Assembly (NCBI GenBank): GCA_021234155.1
Contig: JAJEKV010000109.1
Span: 1,419,193 to 1,483,192 of the forward strand
Source: Isoetes taiwanensis
Lineage: Eukaryota > Streptophyta > Lycopodiopsida > Isoetales > Isoetaceae
DNA length: 64,000 bases
Reading direction: 5' to 3'
Shown one piece after another: positions 1 to 9,844 of the stretch (the stretch's first letter is position 1; each line of letters opens with the position of its first letter). The notes beneath the pieces are model-generated. The model saw nothing but the letters and a program-made list of their open reading frames with translations. It was not told the DNA's origin and ran no database searches. The translations under genes were made by a program, and so were the position numbers.

Positions 1-10
1 AAGTGACGAG

Positions 11-310
11 ATGTTTGAAGGCATCAACAAATTCGTATTGAACAATGCAGATGGTCTCACTAGGTGGGTGGAACTATATAAAGTTGAAAAGGCACAAAGA
101 GATAGTGATAGAAAAGCATATGCTGCAAGGAATCGTCGAGGACGTCATAGGAGAGTACAATATCCTCCAGAACTAAGGCCCCCGCCAGAGAATCCCCCCC
201 TCTTGGTGGCTATCCTAAAAGCTTTGGGAGGCCAAGGCAATGGAGAAAAAAACAAAGAAGATGATCTCAACATTGCTCTTGGGTGTAACAGATCAGTAAG
301 TCTGAATTTG
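11..310 (+). pseudogene. putative upstream exon of the CACTA transposase gene
   Basis: An open frame runs from 11 into the TTATTG repeat and encodes about 100 plausible residues (charged, then a proline-rich stretch) before becoming a poly-leucine artefact. It lies directly upstream of the DUF4216 region on the same strand. The microsatellite plus the pyrimidine-rich stretch ending in TTTGCAG at about 444-450 look like an intron with an acceptor just before the DUF4216 frame. I see no domain I can name here. It could be the linker between DUF4218 and DUF4216 of a TNP2 protein or an unrelated exon. The true start lies left of the window or is unknown. Confidence 0.4.
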
Positions 311-406
311 TTATTGTTATTGTTATTGTTATTGTTATTGTTATTGTTATTGTTATTGTTATTGTTATTGTTATTGTTATTGTTATTGTTATTGTTATTG
401 TTATTG
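311..406 (+). repeat. (TTATTG)16 microsatellite
   Basis: Sixteen uninterrupted copies of TTATTG. Read forward it gives poly-leucine and read backward poly-asparagine; both ORFs are artefacts. It probably lies within an intron of the transposase gene. Confidence 0.95.
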
Positions 407-445
407 CATTCATAATATGTACTGACACTTGAGTTTTTATTCAAT

Positions 446-1228
446 TTGCAGGCTAGGTTCCATAATTCAATGTGGGCCTATGGTCAACATTTTCGAATTG
501 ATAGCATTGACAAAGCTCGCGTCACTTGTGATTCTGGAATAATTGCCTCATTTGACCAAAAAAGTCGAGCAAGCGCTAGAGATGATAATCCTGTTGATGG
601 AGAGCTTGATTATGTCGGAGTTATTACTGATATTATTGATGTGGATTTTCGTTCATTTTGACAAACCATTCTAAAAGCGAAATGGTTCAAGCCTCTATAC
701 CGCGGAAGAAATTAAACAGTGCGGCCACATCCATCTGGTTTTTTTGAAGTTGATTCCACGCATGTATTAGTAGATGTAAGTGAACCGTTTGTGTATCCAC
801 AACAAGTTCAGCAAGTATTTTTCCATGTCAACCCTCAAAACAGTACATGGTGGATCGTAATCCCTACAAAACCAACATCATGTCGACACGTTCCTAATAT
901 AACCCTTGAGGAAGAAGAGGAGGAACGTGAGGAAGATTTAGAGCATGGCCAAGAATTGGAATTTGTGGAATATGAGGAAGATATAGAGCATGAGCAAGAC
1001 TTGGAATTTTTGGAGACACAAAGTCTAGAAGATTATGAACCTCAAGGGCAAACCACCAATGAAGAATTGAGATCACCAATGCACTCCCCAATGGCAGAAG
1101 ATTATATTGAAGAGGAGGAAGACGTTGACCTTCAAATGCCAAATATATGACGAAGGCTGCTTTTACAACTAGATGATGATGAATGGAATGACATACAAGA
1201 TGATATCTTGGATGAGGATTTCATATGA
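446..1228 (+). pseudogene. CACTA TNP2-like transposase, C-terminal DUF4216 region, decayed
   Basis: This frame encodes the DUF4216 domain that follows the catalytic region in plant CACTA (TNP2) transposases. Key pieces are a WAYGQHFRID segment, the ELDYVGVITDII segment, AKWFKPLYRG, then FFEVDSTHVLVD and VYPQQVQQVFFHV, followed by an acidic glutamate/aspartate-rich tail that is usual for the family. The pieces stay in a single reading frame but are broken by TGA at 659-661, TAA at 713-715 and TGA at 1148-1150; the tail continues to a TGA at 1226-1228. The catalytic domain lies left of the window or is lost. Two of the three stops are TGA, which fits C-to-T decay of methylated repeats, though that is inference. 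Confidence 0.8.
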
Positions 1229-1524
1229 TTTTAGACTAGCTAGAGATCATATTTCAAACTACTGTGTTCTACAATTTACTTTTTGTTTTTAAGTATGTAT
1301 TTCCTAGTGCTCGAATTATTTTTATATTCCTATATATTGTTTTCATGTTTAAAGTTACATTGATAGGAGAAAAAAAAAATTCCTTACAATGGAGTTGTTG
1401 AACATGTTCTCACACTAGAAAACACACTTGGGATAATTATAAGTGGTAAACATGATATTGGATAAAGGAGACATGATATTGGAGAATTGATATCATATAT
1501 GACGAATGTTTTGATGAGTATATA
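1229..1524 (+). other. 3' untranslated/AT-rich part of the CACTA element
   Basis: AT-rich sequence between the transposase tail and the subterminal array. No gene or repeat recognised. Confidence 0.5.
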
Positions 1525-2020
1525 ATGTTAGTCATTATATAAGCCACTCAAGTAGTCACAATCTTAGTCATTATATTAGTCAGATTCTTAGTCACTTGTT
1601 TAGTTCAACTATTAGTCAGTAATTTTAGTCACATTTTTAGTTAGACATCTCGTCAAACAATAAGTCAGAGTAATAGTCAAATTATTAGTAATATTTTTAG
1701 TCACCCTTATAGTCAGATTATTAGTTATGCACTTTAGTCAAATTTTTAGTCAGCCATTTCGTCAGAAAAAAAACGTCAGCATGTTAGTCAATGTACTAGT
1801 CAACACAATCAACACTGTGTTAGTCATGGTTTTAGTCAAAGTATTCGTCAGGTAAATCGTCAATATATAATTAGTCAGCATGTTAGTCAGATGTTTAGTC
1901 AGAACTAAACGTCAGTTTTTTTCGTCATATGATTCGTCACTATATTCGGCAGATAGACATCTCATATAGAGTTTTCGACCCTCTGACGATTTACCTGACT
2001 CTTAGTAGTCATTCTCTTGT
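1525..2020 (+). repeat. CACTA subterminal repeat array (TAGTCA/CGTCA motifs)
   Basis: Over thirty copies of a short motif, consensus TTAGTCAg with a CGTCA variant, occur in about 500 bp, nearly all in the same orientation and irregularly spaced. One inverted copy (TGACGA) lies near 1984. Dense subterminal motifs next to the terminal inverted repeat are the known binding region for the TNPA-type protein in En/Spm elements. Irregular spacing and the lack of unique spacers of fixed length distinguish it from CRISPR or satellite DNA. Confidence 0.85.
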
Positions 2021-2024
2021 AGTG
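2011..2024 (-). repeat. CACTA 3' terminal inverted repeat
   Basis: The plus strand ends TTCTCTTGTAGTG at 2024, the reverse complement of the canonical CACTACAAGA terminus. The 5' partner is outside the window. Confidence 0.9.
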
Positions 2025-2328
2025 TCATCATCTTAATAATAACACATAAAAGAGAGTTTAACCACCCATCTAGTCATACGAGGGTTAGCTGAACTTTAAA
2101 CTATCTAGAGACTACCTGGTCTCTTGGCTAGAGCCATTATCACGAAAGGCTTCCATTCTTCAGGCCAGGGTACAGTGGTGAGTAGCAACTTATTCACAAT
2201 TTAGCATAGCTAACAAAATCCCTTTTAGGTTAGCCCAATTTATTCCCTAATGACACGTAAAGGTCTATTTATACTCGAGTGACATGTCATAGTAGTTATA
2301 TATATACCATAATACATGGAATGTCACA
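2025..2328 (-). repeat. LTR remnant (3' LTR side of gypsy-1)
   Basis: On the minus strand a sequence starting TGTGACATTCC follows a purine-rich tract, as an LTR start does, and carries TATAAATAG at 2273-2265 as a likely promoter. It runs left into the CACTA terminus, so its end is not seen. It matches the right-hand LTR (10329-11897) only over the first dozen bases, so the two do not look like a pair from one insertion. Confidence 0.6.
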
Positions 2329-2340
2329 TTCTCCCCCCTT
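2329..2340 (-). promoter_or_regulatory. polypurine tract next to the LTR
   Basis: Minus-strand AAGGGGGGAGAA lies immediately upstream of the LTR start TGTGACA, the position expected for the plus-strand primer of an LTR retrotransposon. Confidence 0.7.
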
Positions 2341-2941
2341 GGAATAATATTGTCCTCAACATTGGGGTTAGGTAGGTAACAGGAACAATTAAGTTATGGA
2401 AGGTAAAATTACTTTATGGGATAATAAAAGTTACAGCAAATGATCAATGATCAAAGTTCTTAGGACCGTAGTCCATTCACAACAGATAAACACATCATAT
2501 GATAAAATTATACAGAAGAGCACACATGCGAGCAACAATGGAACAGCAACCGATGGCCTCAGGAAGAGGCCTCGAAACTTCTGCAGATACCACAATACGC
2601 GCTACTGGCCTGCAAAATTATGGTACATCAGTACTTATAAAATAATTTAAATAGTGTGGTCGAAGTGACCACCCCCTTAAAGAAAAGAAATAGGAATGAA
2701 GGAAATCCTATCATGCCTAAGGATTGCGTTTTGTCCCGGTGTAAGGAATGGCAATATTCCTATTATAACCGTAGACAAACGCGTCCTATCATGAATGTCT
2801 ATATGCCCATTTTCCCATCTAAGATGCATCTAGCCCAACCCCCGGATCGGACACGCACATGACCCCTGCTGGATCCACAATACACTGCTTACCATTGGAG
2901 TTGAAGTCAATTGCATCATGAATCGTTCGGCCCTGACATTG
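2341..2941 (-). other. 3' untranslated region of gypsy-1
   Basis: Sequence between the pol stop codon and the polypurine tract. No further coding signal is recognised; short open frames here are shadows. Confidence 0.5.
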
Positions 2942-4169
2942 TCACATAAAGTCTGGGTAAGCCTTGTCCAAATCCGCTTTAAGAACCCAGGTTGCATCCT
3001 CCATTGGTAAGTGTTTCCATAGTGCAATATTTGACTCCTGCAGATCTGCTTATATGCACGATCAAGGAGAGCCTCAGGAACAATCTCCAACTGATCTTCC
3101 GTCATCTCCAGAAATGTTGGCATATCGAGGATCTCCTCCGGATCAAGTGTATGCTTCTTGAGAAGGCTCACGTGAAAGATTTTGTGGACCTTCAAATGTG
3201 CGGGTAACTTCAACCGGCTTGGGAGTCTATCCTCTCAGTTATCTCAAAGGGTCCCGCCCATCTAGGTGCGCCAGCTTCTTGCAATTGCCAGTTTTTAGCT
3301 TGGTCTGCTTGACCTTAATCTTTAGTTATACCGATTCTCCAACTTGAAATTCTCGTGGTGTATGATGCCTATCGGCAAGGCTCTTTTGCTAGGTTCTAGC
3401 AGCTAACAAATACCCTCGAACTTCCTCGACCAAAGCCTGCATATTTGTAAGTAACTGCTGAGAGACTTCCACCTTAGAAACCGGATTATGCCACGTGTCT
3501 GGAGTAAGGCATTGATAGCCATAGTTGATCATAAAAGGAGACATCCTTGAGGACTCCTGTTTAGTACTGTTATAAGCAAACTCCACCAAATGGATATAAT
3601 CTGCCCATTGGGATTGCTTGTTCCAGACATAGTTACATAGCATATCTTCTATTATGCGATTGGTACGCTAGGTTTGGCCATCTGTCTGTGGGTGGTAAGT
3701 CGTGCTCATGGCAAGCTTAGCTTGAATAGTGCTAAAGAAATCATTCCAAAATGCACTAACAAACTTAGGATCCCGATCTGATATAATGGTATGGGGCATC
3801 CCATGAAGGCAGAATGTCTCTCTTGTGAACAACAAGGCAGTGTGTAATGCGATGTTCGTGGTTCGACATGGCAAGAAATGTGCCATTTTGGAAAGCTTGT
3901 CGACCACAACCATTAAAGCATCGGAGCTCCATAGAGTGTGTGGAAGCCCTACGATGAAATCCGTGGTAATAACTTCCCACTTTGCATTAGGAACATCTAA
4001 GGACTGCAATTCTCCTGGGATGCGCAGTTGTTCCGCCTTCGTCTGTTGACATATCTGACACTGCTTAATGTATCTCGCAATGTGCCTCTTCATCCCTGGC
4101 CAAAAATAGCTGGAGCGGATCTTAAAGTATGTCTTCATAAATCCCGCATGCCCCACTATAGGACTGTTA
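2942..4169 (-). pseudogene. gypsy-1 integrase with C-terminal chromodomain, broken
   Basis: Minus-strand frames give the zinc-binding region (GHAGFMKTYFK, then CQICQQTKAE), the DDE core with TTDFIVGLP and IISDRDPKF, and YHPQTDGQT leading to the catalytic glutamate region. A C-terminal part carries LKVHKIFHVSLLKKH. In another frame LPMEDATWVLKADL occurs, the typical end of a retrotransposon chromodomain (the EDATW motif), followed by a stop at 2942-2944. The frame changes near 3660 and again within the chromodomain near 3015, and further indels occur around 3220-3390. The enzyme would insert the cDNA; chromodomains of this kind are known to guide integration to marked chromatin. Non-functional as read. 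Its N-terminal zinc region is separated from RNase H by the insertion ending at 4170. Confidence 0.85.
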
Positions 4170-4800
4170 CACAAGGCCCCCAAAAAATAATCATTATCAG
4201 CTTTTTACAATAGTTTTTATATAAAACCACCATAATAAATTAATATTACTAAGTGGGTTAATGTGCTGAATAACCACTACTAGTTAGACAGTGTGGTTCT
4301 TCTATATATTTCTTTTGCTAGTTTATTATCATAGTTCACTGTCATGGTTTTTTATGGTAGTTCGTTTATTTTGTTTTTTGCTATGTTCTACGCATGGGGA
4401 GCCATAAACCACTAATGATATTAGCTTTCACTTTGTGCAACTTAGAGTGGTTTCCTTATGAAATTGTCGACTCTTTTTTATATGAACCATACAAGAAAAT
4501 GTTACAAATTCTTATTACAAATTATTAACTAACAATTGGTGGTTTTGTCATCAAGATAGTAAAGGATTGTGCCCTAAACTTATCTTGTGTGGAGACAAAA
4601 GCAATGGTGTTTTGGACCGTCCAATTGGCATTAGTTTATTAATTACAATAGGATATACTGAATTTGAAAATTATTGATGCTTTGTGAGGTCAATTGATAT
4701 TGATTTTTACAACATATTAAGAAATGTTCATTAAACGTCCCATTCTTATTGTAGAGTAGAAAGACTCTTAATTCTCTATTAAGAAAGCTATGCAATTGTT

Positions 4801-4845
4801 CACGTGGAATTTAACAAAACCATTGTTAAGAGTCTCTATATATAC
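4801..4845 (+). promoter_or_regulatory. possible plant promoter: G-box plus TATA box
   Basis: CACGTG at 4801-4806 is followed about 30 bp later by TCTATATATACC (about 4834-4845), a strong TATA-box match. It sits inside the non-autonomous transposon at 4170-6692. The downstream sequence has no long open frame, so a captured promoter or a non-coding transcript is possible. Confidence 0.35.
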
Positions 4846-4849
4846 CAGG

Positions 4850-6400
4850 CATCGAAAAACTAGGAGTTAGTCTCCTAAATTTCCGGTCCTTCAACAACAC
4901 AAGAAGATACAACTAATAGAGAAGAGTGCAAAATACATGCAGGTTGGTCCACACTCTACTGCAAGACTATAAAGCACAAATCGAAGGATGCAGCAAGGTA
5001 TTCAAAAATAGAAGAATAAATTACCTTGCATAAGCAAATCATAATTATCAGGAAACCCTACAAAAACAACATATTAAACTAAACCTTCGCAAAAGTTTGA
5101 ACAAGGCCCATCGTCAAACACCTAGTTTTCTTTCCATTATCCTCCTTGGAGTCTAAATCTCCAAGTTCAACAGCCTTACAGGATTCGAGTGACACACTGT
5201 TATTATGCAGACAAAGAAATGGAAGGTAAGAAATGTAACAAATAGGAAAAGAGATGAAGCTTCTTAATCTATAGAGCTCTGATTGCAAAATGGGTTCCAT
5301 GGCAAAGTTGGTGCACCTGAAGGTCGCTTAAACAATATAGATGTTACGGTTAACAAAGCAGAAGCAGAAGCAGATGCATGACGAAAAATAGTGCAGACCA
5401 CTCGACCACTAAGCAGCGCTGAAAAAAATCTCAGCCCAAATTAAGACGTTCTAGACAAAACTTCATGAATCTAAATTAGCAGCTTCAACCCGAACCTTTC
5501 TGAATACTACATCTATAACAAATGGATAAAATAGATAAACAACCCCAATCTTTCTGATTCAGATAAGGAAGTACGGAAACATTCTCGGACTTGGGCGGCG
5601 CGCAGAGATGGCCAGTTTGCCCTACTAGGGTTTAACTGATGTTGATAACCTCCGTTATTCACCATAGGCTACTTGGCAAAATTGTTGGAAATGGAGCAGC
5701 GATAGCAAAAGCAGAACATTCAAAAGAAGACAATAATTATGCAAGTCAAATCTAGGCCATGAAATCCGCATGCATACCACCTGATATCATTTAATGCCAC
5801 TCTAAACAAATATAATTTTTCAAAGATAATATTACTTCAAACGGACATGTATCAAATTTCACTAAGCTAGAAGTTCTTATCTGGATGTATTTGATCCCAT
5901 TACTGCAGGGCAATTCTTGATTTGAACAAACAGAGAGTTTATTCCCAAGAAAAATCCCATAGGAATTTCTGGTTCTTTGTTTAGAATTGGCAATCTGGAT
6001 GTAGTTATTGAAATTTTTTCAAAATAAGAGTGGAACAAAATTTAGAGAGGAAGATCATGAGCTAAAAGCTAAGGTCGACCACCCAATGGAACTTAGATCA
6101 TTATGTATGCTAAAGTGGTGATAGTGTATGTCCTCTTTAGGGGCATTGCAAGATATACATTGCACAGATTGCACTCGTTGGAGATTGTAGCTATTGCACA
6201 TAACTGATCATGGCCTACTCTTATTTATTGAAGTAATTCTCAATTTTTTTTTTTTTATTTTTTAAATCGCAACTCCAATGCAAACTCCAAATCATTATCC
6301 ATTTTATGTTTGATCTCCAAACTTAATGAAATATCACAAATCTTTTTAACACTCAGTATGCTAAAAAAACCGATGCCATATTCATTGATTACTATGGGGC
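4850..6400. other. internal body of the 4170-6692 transposon
   Basis: About 1.5 kb between the subterminal repeats with only a 73-residue minus-strand frame (5079-5300) that resembles nothing I know. A short GC-rich patch occurs near 5590-5640. It could be a captured host fragment; nothing can be named. Confidence 0.3.
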
Positions 6401-6692
6401 ATAATTAATAAACTATGTTACATCCATAGTTGTTTTAATAGACATAACTAATTTTAATGAACCATTATTGGGTGCATGAAACTAACTCATAAACCACATT
6501 AGTTTTAGGAAACCACAATAGCATTCATAACCAGTATTGAGAACCATGTCATAAACCACTACCAATTTTGACAAATTGTTAAGGCATGTGGTTTTTTTCT
6601 TTCACATAAATTCATGCATAAAAAACCATACATATCATGGTTTTAGACGATCTAGTATTGGTTAAACATACGAGTTCGTTTTTGGGGGTATG

Positions 6693-8358
6693 TTATGTGT
6701 GTCATGGAGAATGAGCTTGCGAACTCCTGATGTTTCTGGCACACATAACTTATTCTTACAATAAAGAAGGTTACCTTACTTCTTATAATGGCGAAAAGCT
6801 TCCCTCTCCTTATCCGTTCTGGCCTCCTTGGATAAACTTTGCCATATTTCTTGAAATTCAGGATCTAGAGGAAGACTCCGCTCTATCTGCTTACCAAACT
6901 CATTGATAAGAGTGGAAATTGCATTACAATGCGTTTGAGTGACTAATGGGTGTCTGAAAAGAGCGTCGGCAACAACATTATACTTGCCTGGTTTATACAC
7001 AACTTCAAAATCATATTTCTCCAGGAATTCCATCCAGCGTTGCTGCCTAAGGTTGAGAGATGGGGTTGTGTGAAGATATATTGGAGACTCTGGTGATCTG
7101 TATCTAACTGGAATCATCTCCCACGCAAGTAGTGTTTTCAAATACGCAAGGCAAGCACAACTGCAAGTAACTCTTGGTCATATGTGGGGTATAGTTGTTT
7201 CGCATCGTTCATCTTTCTAGAATCATACGCGATTACCCTACCTTCTTGCATTAATACACCACCCGTAGCAAACTTACTAGCGTCTGTAGTAACCTACTTA
7301 TCCTTTTGAGGATCTGGCAAGGTAAGAACTGGAGGGGTTGTCAAAGCATCCTTTAATGACTGAAATCTGGCCTGGACTTTCTCTTTCCAAATGCGTCATC
7401 CAATCCTTAACCTTCTCATGTTTTGTAAGGTCTGTAAAAGGCGCTGCAAGCTTGGTGAAGTCCTTAACAAATTTTCGGTAATAGCCTGCCAAACCTAGAA
7501 AATTGCGGACCTCCGATACGTTCGTTGGCACAGGCTATTCTTTTATTGCCTCAATCTTGGCTGGGTCCATTGATATACAATCAGCAGAAACAATATGTCC
7601 TAAGTAATCCATCATGGTAGTTGCAAACTTGCATTTGAAAAACTTAGCATAAAGTTGAGTCTCAATTTCTGCAGGGTCAACCAAAGATGACGCTCATGGT
7701 CCTCCAAGATTTTGCTATAGATAAGGATATCATCGAAGAAAATGATGACAAAGCCATCTAGATATTCGCGTAAGACATCATTCATCAACCTCATGAACAT
7801 AGCGGGGGCATTGGGGCATTGGTGAGTCCAATGGGCATATCGGTAAACTCATAGTGCCCATAGCATATCCAAAAGGCAGACTATATCTTGAACGAAGGTC
7901 AATCTTCGTAAAGTATTTTGCTCCCTGCAATTGATCCATCAGATCATCGGCACATGATAAAGCATACTGATTCTTAATTATGTGCTTGTTCAATTGCCTG
8001 TAATCAATGCACATGCGCAAGGTACCATTCTTTTTCTTCACAAACAAAATAAGGACAAACTTAAGAATGTCTTGCAGCTGCTTTTTAAGCTCTGTCAATT
8101 CGTGTGTGCTCATATGATACGGGGTCTTACTAGTAAGCTACTACCAGGTTCCAGCGTGATTTCACATTCCACACCTCTGAAAGGTGGTAATTTTTGAATC
8201 TCATCTGGAAAAAGGTCGTGGAATTCATGAAGTAAGGCAGCAATTGCTTTGGGCAAGCTTCCAATGATTTCTTCCTCTTTAGAAATGGCCTCTGCCGACA
8301 TAAACCTAACAATGCACGCAACATGATACTTTCTGACAATTTTATCCAATTGATGCAA
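6693..8358 (-). pseudogene. gypsy-1 reverse transcriptase and RNase H, broken
   Basis: Minus-strand pieces in order: a pre-RT linker (EAISKEEEIIGSLPKAIAAL, LPPFRGVECEITLEPGS), RT N-terminus ([17 protein letters not shown], then [10 protein letters not shown] and YFTKIDLRS), the catalytic block [12 protein letters not shown] in which FFDD is the FxDD active site, the RT connection EVRNFLGLAGYYRKFVKDF, and the end of RNase H (LNLRQQRWMEFLEKYDFEVV, then a VADAL motif). Frames change at about 7780-7800, 7530-7610 and 7140-7300; part of the palm between the KIDLRS and FFDD blocks is scrambled by small deletions. A stop follows at about 6775 and the frame continues as the RNase H to integrase linker until it meets the inserted transposon at 6692. 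Clearly an inactive copy. Confidence 0.85.
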
Positions 8359-8367
8359 TGAAATACA

Positions 8368-8844
8368 CTACAGAATTGGAACAATCGGTTTACCTGCTAT
8401 AGTTACACGAGCTCTATTAGCCGCAATAAAAGTAACTTCCTGCTTTTCACAATCAATATTTGCTTTTGCAACAGCCAGGTGGCTCGTGGTATCAGCAACC
8501 CGTAGCTCCTCTGGAAGTGGCAGATCTCCCGAGCAGCTCTCGCGAAGTACGAATCCGCCTTTCTCTTTATTGGCTTCTTTGGGGGTGCTGGTCTTTCTGG
8601 GGGCGGCTTGAGAGTGTTCTTCTTCGATGGCCTGCCTCTCTCCACGTACGTGACTTTGTGCTACTCGTAATACCTTGAGTACTCCTCGTACATTTTTATA
8701 TACTGATTGTACTCCTTCAATTTCTTCCGGTACTCTTGGTCTTGCTTGAGTACGTATGACTCTTCGCTGCCGGCTTGATTGGGGAGGGCCATTTGGGGTA
8801 AGGGGGTGCTCATGCTGCCGGCTCTTGCTCATCAGCACCTGCAT
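8368..8844 (-). pseudogene. gypsy-1 gag/protease junction, internally deleted
   Basis: A 158-codon minus-strand frame. Its last third (VAKANIDCEKQEVTFIAANR and the VTIAGKPIVPIL end) looks like the segment between the protease and RT domains of chromodomain gypsy elements. The N-terminal two thirds read better in a neighbouring frame as a charged, tyrosine-rich coil followed by a basic proline-rich stretch, with a stop near 8665. The expected capsid domain, CCHC knuckle and protease active site are not seen, so a large deletion is inferred at about 8500-8560. It overlaps the end of the gag-like ORF at 8810-9415. Confidence 0.55.
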
Positions 8845-9415
8845 TTGAAGGTCCCGAGCCTTCGGCTGAGCGGGGGATCCTTATCTCCTCGTCTGACTCA
8901 GTGTTAGAGGAGGAGGGTGGCCTATCGGGCTCCCGCTCCGCTATCATGACTCCCTTGGCCGGTGTTGTTTTTGTCTTTCGCCGGGGTTTTGGCAGCTCCG
9001 GGTCCTTTCCTTTGTCTTCTCTCCGCTTCTTATCCTCCTCTTTCTTCTGCCTGCGCTCCTCTTTCTGCTTCTTGCGCTCCTCCTTTCTCTTCTTGCGCTC
9101 CAGCTTCTCTTCCTTTCTCTTCCTTTTTAGCTCCTTCTTCTCCATGGTTTCTTCCGTCATTGCTTCGTCTTCTGCCTCCTTGTGCTGCCCTGCATCACTC
9201 TGGGTCTCAGGGTTCTCTTGCTCCTCTATTTCTTGGGCTCGCTCCTCCTCCTGATGCTCCTGATCCTCCTCTTGGGCGTCAGGATTGGCATCTAAATCTT
9301 GCTCTCGCTTGGCCCGCTCTTGAGCCTGTCTCGCCTTCTGTTGGGCAGCCCGCTCTTGGGCGTTGATGAAGTCGTCTGGCATAACTATTCGGGCAGTCTG
9401 TTTGGTGCGGGCCAT
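8810..9415 (-). CDS. gag-like ORF of gypsy-1 with a histone-H3-like N-terminus
   Basis: A 201-codon intact frame. It starts MARTKQTAR, which is the start of histone H3 (H3 residues 1-8 after the initiator Met), then diverges to IVMPDDFINAQ. H3 Lys4 with its flanking residues is kept; the Lys9 position is isoleucine. The rest is low-complexity: an acidic glutamate-rich segment (about residues 45-95), a long alternating Lys/Arg/Glu helix likely to be a single charged coil (about 95-140), and a Pro/Ser-rich end. No capsid fold or zinc knuckle remains. Its position between leader and protease remnant makes it the gag start. A TATAAATAG lies only about 100 bp upstream (9526-9518). The ATG at 9415 is the only start giving the H3-like end. 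Function is unknown; see findings. Confidence 0.6.
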   Translation of the reverse strand: MARTKQTARIVMPDDFINAQERAAQQKARQAQERAKREQDLDANPDAQEEDQEHQEEERAQEIEEQENPETQSDAGQHKEAEDEAMTEETMEKKELKRKRKEEKLERKKRKEERKKQKEERRQKKEEDKKRREDKGKDPELPKPRRKTKTTPAKGVMIAEREPDRPPSSSNTESDEEIRIPRSAEGSGPSNAGADEQEPAA

Positions 9416-9630
9416 GTTTTGAATTGGTCTAATCGCCTTCCTGGCGCCTAAATCACCTCCTTGAACGATGAGCGGCCAGCTGGGAAAGGAAAGTGTAAAT
9501 GAGGAACCCTAAATGTCTATTTATAGGTCTAGGGGTTTTAGGGTTTGGACTTGCAAATTCATGTTGTACAATCCTGCAAGGTATTAGTGTTTATAGGATC
9601 AATACATTAGGTTTGTTTGGGCAAAAAGTG

Positions 9631-9712
9631 TCCACCACTCACACAGTGCACGAGAGGCTAATTCGAGAATGGTCGGATTTGGTCTGGGTGCACTCTGTGA
9701 GGGGTCATCCCC
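9631..9712 (-). repeat. leader hairpin repeat, copy 1
   Basis: Inverted arms CTCACACAGTGC and GCACTCTGTGAG flank a loop of about 40 nt containing a CGAGAATGGT core. The unit recurs at 9845 with a few substitutions. It could form a stable stem-loop in the retrotransposon RNA. Confidence 0.7.
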
Positions 9713-9844
9713 TTTTTACTCTAATTTTCAATTTATAAGGTGTTTCTTAGTGTTATAACATGCAAACCTAGGTCAAATCTAAAGATTGAGCTGCCTTGCA
9801 CTATCAATTTACACTAATTATGCATCTATCTAGGTCAACATGGG

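Larger units (their letters stand above)
1..2024 (+). mobile_element. CACTA (En/Spm-type) DNA transposon, 3' portion
   Basis: The window opens inside a CACTA element. Three independent signs agree: a decayed TNP2-type transposase C-terminus (446-1228), a dense array of short TAGTCA/CGTCA motifs (about 1525-2020), and a terminal inverted repeat reading CACTACAAGAGAAT on the minus strand that ends at 2024. A possible 3-bp target duplication TCA follows at 2025-2027; its partner lies outside the window. The element seems to sit in the LTR remnant at 2025-2328. The family is well supported. The element is non-functional as read because its transposase has in-frame stops. Confidence 0.85.
4170..6692. 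mobile_element. non-autonomous DNA transposon inserted in gypsy-1 pol
   Basis: The gypsy coding sequence stops at 4169 and resumes at 6693 in a matching frame, so 2,523 bp were inserted. TTA (4167-4169 and 6693-6695) is a possible 3-bp target duplication, or TGTTA (4165-4169 and 6691-6695) a 5-bp one. The ends share an inverted CCCCCAAAAA block near the termini. Both flanks are full of AAACCAC/ACCATA-type motifs in both orientations (4220-4560 and 6400-6660), the style of subterminal repeats in CACTA or other TIR elements. The outermost bases (CACAAGG and CATACC) only weakly resemble CACTA. No transposase is visible, so it would need help in trans. Confidence 0.65.

Noticed and set aside
145-444. 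Minus-strand ORF with a long asparagine run
   Set aside because: It is the TTATTG microsatellite read backward plus the antisense of the transposase region.
1525-1980. CRISPR-like repeat array
   Set aside because: Motifs are 6-8 bp, irregularly spaced and next to a CACTA terminus in a plant genome. These are subterminal repeats.
2830-3213. Reading the last 50 residues of this minus ORF as the integrase C-terminus
   Set aside because: The chromodomain signature (EDATW) is in another frame and ends at 2942. The ORF tail is out of frame after about 3015.
8901-9366. Plus-strand Ser/Leu-rich ORFs
   Set aside because: Antisense of the charged Lys/Glu/Arg-rich gag-like ORF.
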